From: Tupaia tana | Taxonomy: Eukaryota; Chordata; Mammalia; Scandentia; Tupaiidae | Reading direction: 5' to 3' | DNA: 64,000 nt | Assembly: GCA_026018925.1 (NCBI GenBank) | Contig: JAKSZU010000131.1 | Coordinates: forward strand, 124,001 to 188,000 | Part shown: piece by piece, positions 58,535 through 64,000 of the stretch | Layout: each line of letters opens with the position of its first letter | How positions within the stretch are numbered: the stretch's first letter is position 1 | Position numbers and translations under genes: made by a program | The notes under the pieces: model-generated | Database searches by the model: none | What the model was told of the DNA's origin: nothing | The model's input: only the letters and a program-made list of their open reading frames with translations

Positions 58535-61500
58535 ATGAGGAGTCTGCTCAGAGAAGGGCTCAACTCTCCTGCCTGGGAGGAAGAAGCAGAAGGGATTATT
58601 AACAAAACAATAGGAGGAGCTGGGAGCCAGAGAAAAACTTTGCCTTTAAAAAAATCGTAAGAAGGAAAAATTACCAAAAAAAAAAATAAAATGAGGAGAC
58701 AGGAGCAGAGAGAGACAGAGACCTCAGAGACACAGAGACAGAGATAGAAGGCCAGAGGGGCTCCCTACCACACTAGCTCTGCTTGCTGGAGGCTGAATAA
58801 TGAGTAGAAAATCTTCATTTCTCCTGTTCCCTGAAAAATCTAGTTCCCAGTAGCCATGAGGAGTCTGCTCAGAGAAGGGCTCAACTCTCCTGCCTGGGAG
58901 GAAGAAGCAGAAGGGATTATTAACAAAACAGTAGGAGGAGCTGGGAGCCACAGAAAAACTTTGCCTTTAAAAAAATCGTAAAATAAAAAATTACCAAAAA
59001 AAAAATGAGGAGACAGAAGCAGAGAGGGACAGAGACATCAGAGACACAGAGACAGAGATAGAAGGCCAGAGGGGCTCCCTACCACACTAGCTCTGCTTGC
59101 TGGAGGCTGAATTATGAGTGGAAAATCTTCATTTCTCCTGTTCCCTGAAAAATCTAGTTCCCAGTAGCCATGAGGAGTCTGCTCAGAGAAGGGCTCAACT
59201 CTCCTGCCTGGGAGGAAGAAGCAGAAGGGATTATTAACAAAAAAATAGGAGGAGCTGGGCGCCAGAGAAAAACTTTGTCTTTAAAAAAGTCGTAAAAAGG
59301 AAAAATTACCAAAAATAAAAAAAATGAGGAGACAGGAGCAGAGAGAGACAGAGACCTCAGAAACACAGAGACAGTGATAGAAGGCCAGAGGGGCCCCCTA
59401 CCACACTAGCTCTGCTTGCTGGAGGCAGAATTATGAGTAGAAAATCTTCATTTCTCCTGTTCCCTGAAAAATCTAGTTCCCAGTAGCCATGAGGAGTCTG
59501 CTCAGAGAAGGGCTCAACTCTCCTGCCTGGGAGGAAGAAGCAGAAGGGATTATTAACAAAACAATAGGAGGAGATGGGTGCCAGAGAAAAATTTGCCTTT
59601 AAAAAAATCGTATAAAGGAAAAATTACCAAAAAAAAAATGAGGAGACAGGAGCAGAGAGAGACAGAGACCTCAGAGACACAGAGACAGAGATAGAAGGCC
59701 AGAGGGGCTCCATACCACAGTAGCTCTGCTTGCTGGAGCCTGAATTATGAGTAGAAAATCTTCATTTCTCCTGTTCCCTGAAAAATCTAGTTCCCAGTAG
59801 CCATGAGGAGTCTGCTCAGAAAAGGGCTCAACTATCCTGCCAGGGAGGAAGAAGCAGAAGGGATTATTAACAAAACAATAGGAGGAGCTGGGAGCCAGAG
59901 AAAAACTTTGCCTTTAAAAAAATCGTAAAAAGGAAAAATTACCAAAAAAAAAAAAATTGAGGAGACAGGAGCAGAGAGAATCAGAGACCTCAGAGACACA
60001 GAGACAGAGATAGAAGGCCAGAGGGGCTCCCTACCACACTAGCTCTGCTTGCTGGAGGCTGAATTATGAGTAGAGAATCTTCATTTCTCCTGTTCCATGA
60101 AAAATCTTGTTCACAGTAGCCATGAGGAGTCTGCTCAGAGAAGGGCTCAACTCTCCTGCCTGGGAGGAAGAAGCAGAAGGGATTAATAACAAAACAATAG
60201 GAGGAGCTGGGAGCCAGAGAAAACCTTTGCCTTTAAAAAAGTCGTAAAAAGGAAAAATTACCAAAAAAAAAATGAGGAGACAGGAGCAGAGAGAGACAGA
60301 GACCTCAGAGACACAGAGACAGAGATAGAAGGCCAGAGGGGCTCCCTACCACACTAGCTCTGCTTGCTGGAGGCTGAATTATGAGTAGAAAATCTTCATT
60401 TCTCCTGTTCCCTGAAAAATCTAGTTCACAGTAGCCATGAGGAGTCTGCTCAGAGAAGGGCTCAACTCTCCTGCCTGGGAGGAAGAAGCATAAGGGATTA
60501 TTAACAAAACAATAGGAGGAGCTGGGAGCCAGAGAAAAACTTTGCCTTTAAAAAAATCGTAAAAAGGAAAAATTACCAAAAAAAAATGAGGAGACAGGAG
60601 CAGAGAGATACAGAGACCTCAGAGACACAGAGACAGAGATAGAAGGCCAGAAGGGCTCCCTACCACACTAGCTCGGCTTGCTGGAGGCTGAATAATGAGT
60701 AGAAAATCTTCATTTCTCCTGTTCCCTGAAAAATCTAGTTCCCAGTAGCCATGAGGAGTCTGCTCAGAGAAGGGCTCAACTCTCCTGCCTGGGAGGAAGA
60801 AGCAGAAGGGATTATTAACAAAACAATAGGAGGAGCTGGGAGCCAGAGAAAAACTTTGCCTTTAAAAAACTCGTAAAAAGGAAAAATTACCAAAAAAAAA
60901 AATGAGGAGACAGGAGCAGAGAGAGACAGAGACCTCAGAGACAGAGAGACAGAGATAGAAGGCTAGAGGGGCTCCCTACCACAGTAGCTCTGCTTGCTGG
61001 AGGCTGAATTATGAGTAGAAAATCTTCATTTCTCCTGTTCCCTTAAAAATCTAGTTCCCAGTAGCCATGAGGAGTCTGCTTAGAGAAGGGCTCAACTTTC
61101 CTGCCTGGGAGGAAGAAGCAGAAGGGATTATTAACAAAACAGTAGGAGGAGCTGGGAGCCACAGAAAAACTTTGCCTTTAAAAAAATCGTAAAAAGGAAA
61201 AATTACCAAAAAAAAATGAGGAGACAGAAGCAGAGAGGGACAGAGACCTCAGAGACACAGAGACAGAGATAGAAGGCCAGAGGGGCTCCCTACCACACTA
61301 GCTCTGCTTGCTGGAGGCTGAATTATGAGTAGAAAATCTTCATTTCTCCTGTTCCCTGAAAAATCTAGTTCCCAGTAGCCATGAGGAGTCTGCTCAGAGA
61401 AGGGCTCAACTCTCCTGCCTGGGAGGAAGAAGCAGAAGGGATTATTAACAAAACAATAGTAGGAGCTGGGAGCCAGAGAAAAACTTTGCTTTAAAAAAGT

Positions 61501-62965
61501 CGTAAAAAGGAAAAATTACCAAAAAAAAATGAGGAGACAGGAGCAGAGAGAGACAGAGACCTCAGAAACACAGAGACAGTGATAGAAGGCCAGAGGGGAT
61601 CCCTACCACACTAGCTCTGCTTGCTGGAGGCTGAATTATGAGTAGAAAATCTTCATTTCTCCTGTTCCCTGAAAAATCTAGTTCCCAGTAGCCATGAGGA
61701 GTCTGCTCAGAGAAGGGCTCAACTCTCCTGCCTGGGAGGAAGAAGCAGAAGGGATTATTAACAAAACAGTAGGAGGAGCTGGGAGCCAGAGAAAAACTTT
61801 GCCTTTAAAAAAATCGTAAAATGGAAAAATTATCAAAAAAAAATAAAATGACGAGACAGGAGCAGAGAGAGACAGAGACCTCAGAGACACAGAAACAGAG
61901 ATAGAAAGCCAGAGGGGCTCCCTACCACACTAGCTCTGCTTGCTGGAGGCTGAATTATGAGTAGAAAATCTTCATTTCTCCAGTTCCCTGAAAAATCTAG
62001 TTCCCAGTAGCCATGAGGAGTCTGCTCAGAGAAGGGCTCAACTCTCCTGCCTGGGAGGAAGAAGCAGAAGGGATTATTAACAAAACAATAGGAGGAGCTG
62101 GGAGCCAGAGAACAACTTTGCCTTTAAAAAAATCGTATAAAGGAAAAATTACCAAAAAAAAAAAAATGAGGAGACAGGAGCAGAGAGAAACAGAGACCTC
62201 AGAGACACAGAGACAGAGATAGAAGGCCAGAGGGTCTCCCTACCACACTAGCTCTGCTTGCTGGAGGCTGAATTATGAGTAGAAAATCTTCATTTCTCCT
62301 GTTCCCTGAAAAATCTAGTTCCCTGTAGCCATGAGGAGTCTGCTCAGAGAAGGGCTCAACTCTCCTGCCTGGGAGGAAGAAGCAGAAGGGATTATTAACA
62401 AAACAATAGGAGGAGCTGGGAGCCAGAGAAAAACTTTGCCTTTAAAAAAATCGTAAAATGGAAAAATTATCAAAAAAAAATAAAATGACGAGACAGGAGC
62501 AGAGAGAGACAGAGACCTCAGAGACACAGAAACAGAGATAGAAAGCCAGAGGGGCTCCCTACCACACTAGCTCTGCTTGCTGGAGGCTGAATTATGAGTA
62601 GAAAATCTTCATTTCTCCTGTTCCCTGAAAAATCTAGTTCCCAGTAGCCATGAGGAGTCTGCTCAGAGAAGGGCTCAACTCTCCTGCCTGGGAGGAAGAA
62701 GCAGAAGGGATTATTAACAAAACAATAGGAGGAGCTGGGAGCCAGAGAACAACTTTGCCTTTAAAAAAATCGTATAAAGGAAAAATTACCAAAAAAAAAA
62801 AAGAGGAGACAGGAGCAGAGAGAAACAGAGACCTCAGAGACACAGAGACAGAGATAGAAGGCCAGAGGGGCTCCCTACCACACTAGCTCTGCTTGCTGGA
62901 GGCTGAATTATGAGTAGAAAATCTTCATTTCTCCTGTTCCCTGAAAAATCTAGTTCCCAGTAGCC

Positions 62966-63592
62966 ATGAGGAGTCTGCTCAGAGAAGGGCTCAACTCCCC
63001 TGCCTGGGAGGAAGAAGCAGAAGGGATTATTAACAAAACAATAGGAGGAGCTGGGAGAAAGAGAAAAACTTTGCCTTTAAAAAAGTCGTAAAAAGGAAAA
63101 ATTACCAAAAAAGAAGAGGAGACAGGAGCAGAGAGAGACAGAGACCTCAGAGACACAGAAACAGAGATAGAAAGCCAGAGGGGCTCCCTACCACACTAGC
63201 TCTGCTTGCTGGAGGCTGAATTATGAGTAGAAAATCTTCATTTCTCCTGTTCCCTGAAAAATCTAGTTCCCAGTAGCCATGAGGAGTCTGCTCAGAGAAG
63301 GGCTCAACTCTCCTGCCTGGGAGAAAGAAGCAGAAGGGATTATTAACAAAACAATAGGAGGAGCTGGGAGCCAGAGAAAAACTTTGCCTTTAAAAAAGTC
63401 GTAAAAAGGAATAATTACCAAAAAAAAATGAGGAGACAGGAGCAGAGAGAGACAGAGACCTCAGAAACACAGAGACAGAGATAGAAGGCCAGAGGGGCTC
63501 CCTACCACACTAGCTCTGCTTGCTGGAGCCTGAATTATGAGTAGAAAATCTTCATTTCTACTGTTCCCTGAAAAATCTAGTTCCCAGTAGCC
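62966..63592 (+). repeat. Two hybrid monomers joining the 38.5-kb and 40.4-kb regions
   Basis: The monomer at 62966 begins as 38538 (CAACTCCCCTGCC) and continues as 38852 (GGGAGAAAGAG, AAGAGGAGAC, CACAGAAACAG). The monomer at 63279 begins as a plain type and continues as 40432 (GGGAGAAAGAAG, GGAATAATTACC). Together they drop five monomers; the offset falls from +24,428 to +22,847. Confidence 0.82.
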
Positions 63593-64000
63593 ATGAGGAG
63601 TCTGCTCAGAGAAGGGCTCAACTCTCCTGCCTGGGAGGAAGAAGCAGAAGGGATTATTAACAAAACAATAGGAGGAGCTGGGAGCCAGAGAAAAACTTTG
63701 CCTTTTAAAAAGTCATAAAAAGGAAAAATTACCCAAAAAAAATGAGGAGACAGGAGCAGAGAGAGACAGAGACCTCAGAGACACAGAGACAGAGATAGAA
63801 GGCCAGAGGGGCTCCCTACCACACTAGCTCTGCTTGCTGGAGGCTGAATTATGAGTAGAAAATCTTCATTTCTCCTGTTCCCTGAAAAATCTAGTTCTCA
63901 GTAGCCATGAGGAGTCTGCTCAGAGAAGGGCTCAACTCTCCTGCCTGGGAGGAAGAAGCAGAAGGGATTATTAACAAAACAATAGGAGGAGCTGGGTGCC
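63593..64000 (+). repeat. Continuation matching 40746 onward (right window edge)
   Basis: CTACTGTTCC at 63558, GCCTTTTAAAAAGTCAT near 63699, ACCCAAAAAAAATG near 63731, GTTCTCAG at 63895 and GGGTGCC at the edge follow 40711, 40854, 40886, 41048 and 41146 at +22,847 or +22,848. These are the monomers that precede the insert-bearing one in the first copy. Confidence 0.86.

Larger units (their letters stand above)
48762..62965 (+). repeat. Second copy of the ~27-kb super-repeat (counterpart of about 21.7-38.5 kb)
   Basis: Monomer order and private variants follow HOR copy C from type 10 onward, then the cassette and the reshuffled section. The offset is stepwise: +26,956 (49-51.5 kb), +26,324 (52.7-53.2 kb), +26,015 to +26,018 (53.8-58.2 kb) and +24,428 to +24,430 (58.5-62.9 kb). 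Each step is a whole number of monomers (2, 1, 5). Counting gives 47 monomers (48435-62966) against 55 in the source, which matches the sum of eight lost. Rare marks shared far along include GTACAAAAATCG/TTACAAAAATCG, ATGAGTAG with GCTGCGTGCC, CCCAATAGCC, AAAATAATAGG, GGGCGCC and CCCTGTAGCC. Confidence 0.9.
46346..64000 (+). repeat. Satellite array, segment III
   Basis: This is continuous 315-bp monomer array from the right half of the second split monomer to the window edge, which cuts the monomer starting at 63907 after GGGTGCC. It is head to tail throughout, with starts at 46538, 46856, 47171 and so on to 63907. It contains the transitional monomers 47171-48761 and the second copy of the super-repeat. 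No insert and no gene-like sequence is present. Confidence 0.96.

Noticed and set aside
1-64000. CRISPR-like array
   Set aside because: The repeats are 315 bp with no short-repeat/unique-spacer alternation, and composition and the A-tailed insert are eukaryotic in character.
1-64000. CENP-B box in the monomer
   Set aside because: No match to the conserved TTCG...CGGG core pattern was seen. The single CpG lies in GTCGTAAAAAGG, so a centromeric role cannot be argued from that motif.
1-64000. tRNA, rRNA or snRNA genes within the monomer or insert
   Set aside because: No A-box/B-box pair, rRNA core or snRNA signature was recognised in either strand of the monomer or the insert.

Overview
The window is not a gene region. 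It is one uninterrupted field of tandemly repeated (satellite) DNA from a eukaryote, probably a vertebrate and most likely a mammal. I count 197 monomer starts (position of the ATGAGG landmark) of a unit about 315 bp long. All point the same way, from position 1 to 64000, and the only non-satellite DNA is two copies of a 1-kb insert. The vertebrate or mammal call is an inference. It rests on the CpG-poor monomer (one CpG in the consensus), on A-tailed retroposon-like DNA with AATAAA near its 3' end inserted at a TTTAAA site, and on the absence of dense coding. I do not recognise the satellite family or the species.

The array has at least three nested levels. Level 1 is the 315-bp monomer: a unique half, an A-rich hinge holding the single CpG, a purine-rich GA tract, and a short unique spacer. 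Level 2 is a 30-monomer higher-order repeat (HOR) of about 9.46 kb: copy A 34-9493, copy B 9494-18948, copy C 18949-28416. In copy C the first five monomers are replaced by a different five-monomer cassette, which also opens the next stretch at 28417. Level 3 is a super-repeat of about 26-27 kb. The stretch from about 48.55 to 63 kb is a collinear copy of about 21.6 to 38.6 kb, shortened in register by whole monomers (minus 2, minus 1, minus 5). The last 0.7 kb continues the match to 40.5-41.1 kb after another loss of five.

Region by region: 1-28416, three HOR copies; 28417-42016, a reshuffled section with an inner duplication of about 5 kb (29367-33469 against 34427-37902); 40746-47170, a direct tandem duplication of a 3.21-kb block, each copy being seven monomers plus the 1-kb insert; 47171-48761, transitional monomers with a hybrid junction; 48762-64000, the second super-repeat copy.

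The insert (42133-43133 and 45346-46345) splits a single monomer of a recognisable subtype at its TTTAAA hinge. It ends in an AATAAA-bearing A tail and contains two diverged copies of one shorter unidentified retroposon-like unit. The two insert copies differ only in homopolymer lengths as far as I can read, so the block duplication is recent.

No protein-coding gene, tRNA, rRNA, CRISPR array, operon or origin is supported. The many short open frames are shadows of the repeat: the same DNA is read in different frames from monomer to monomer as the A-run lengths change.
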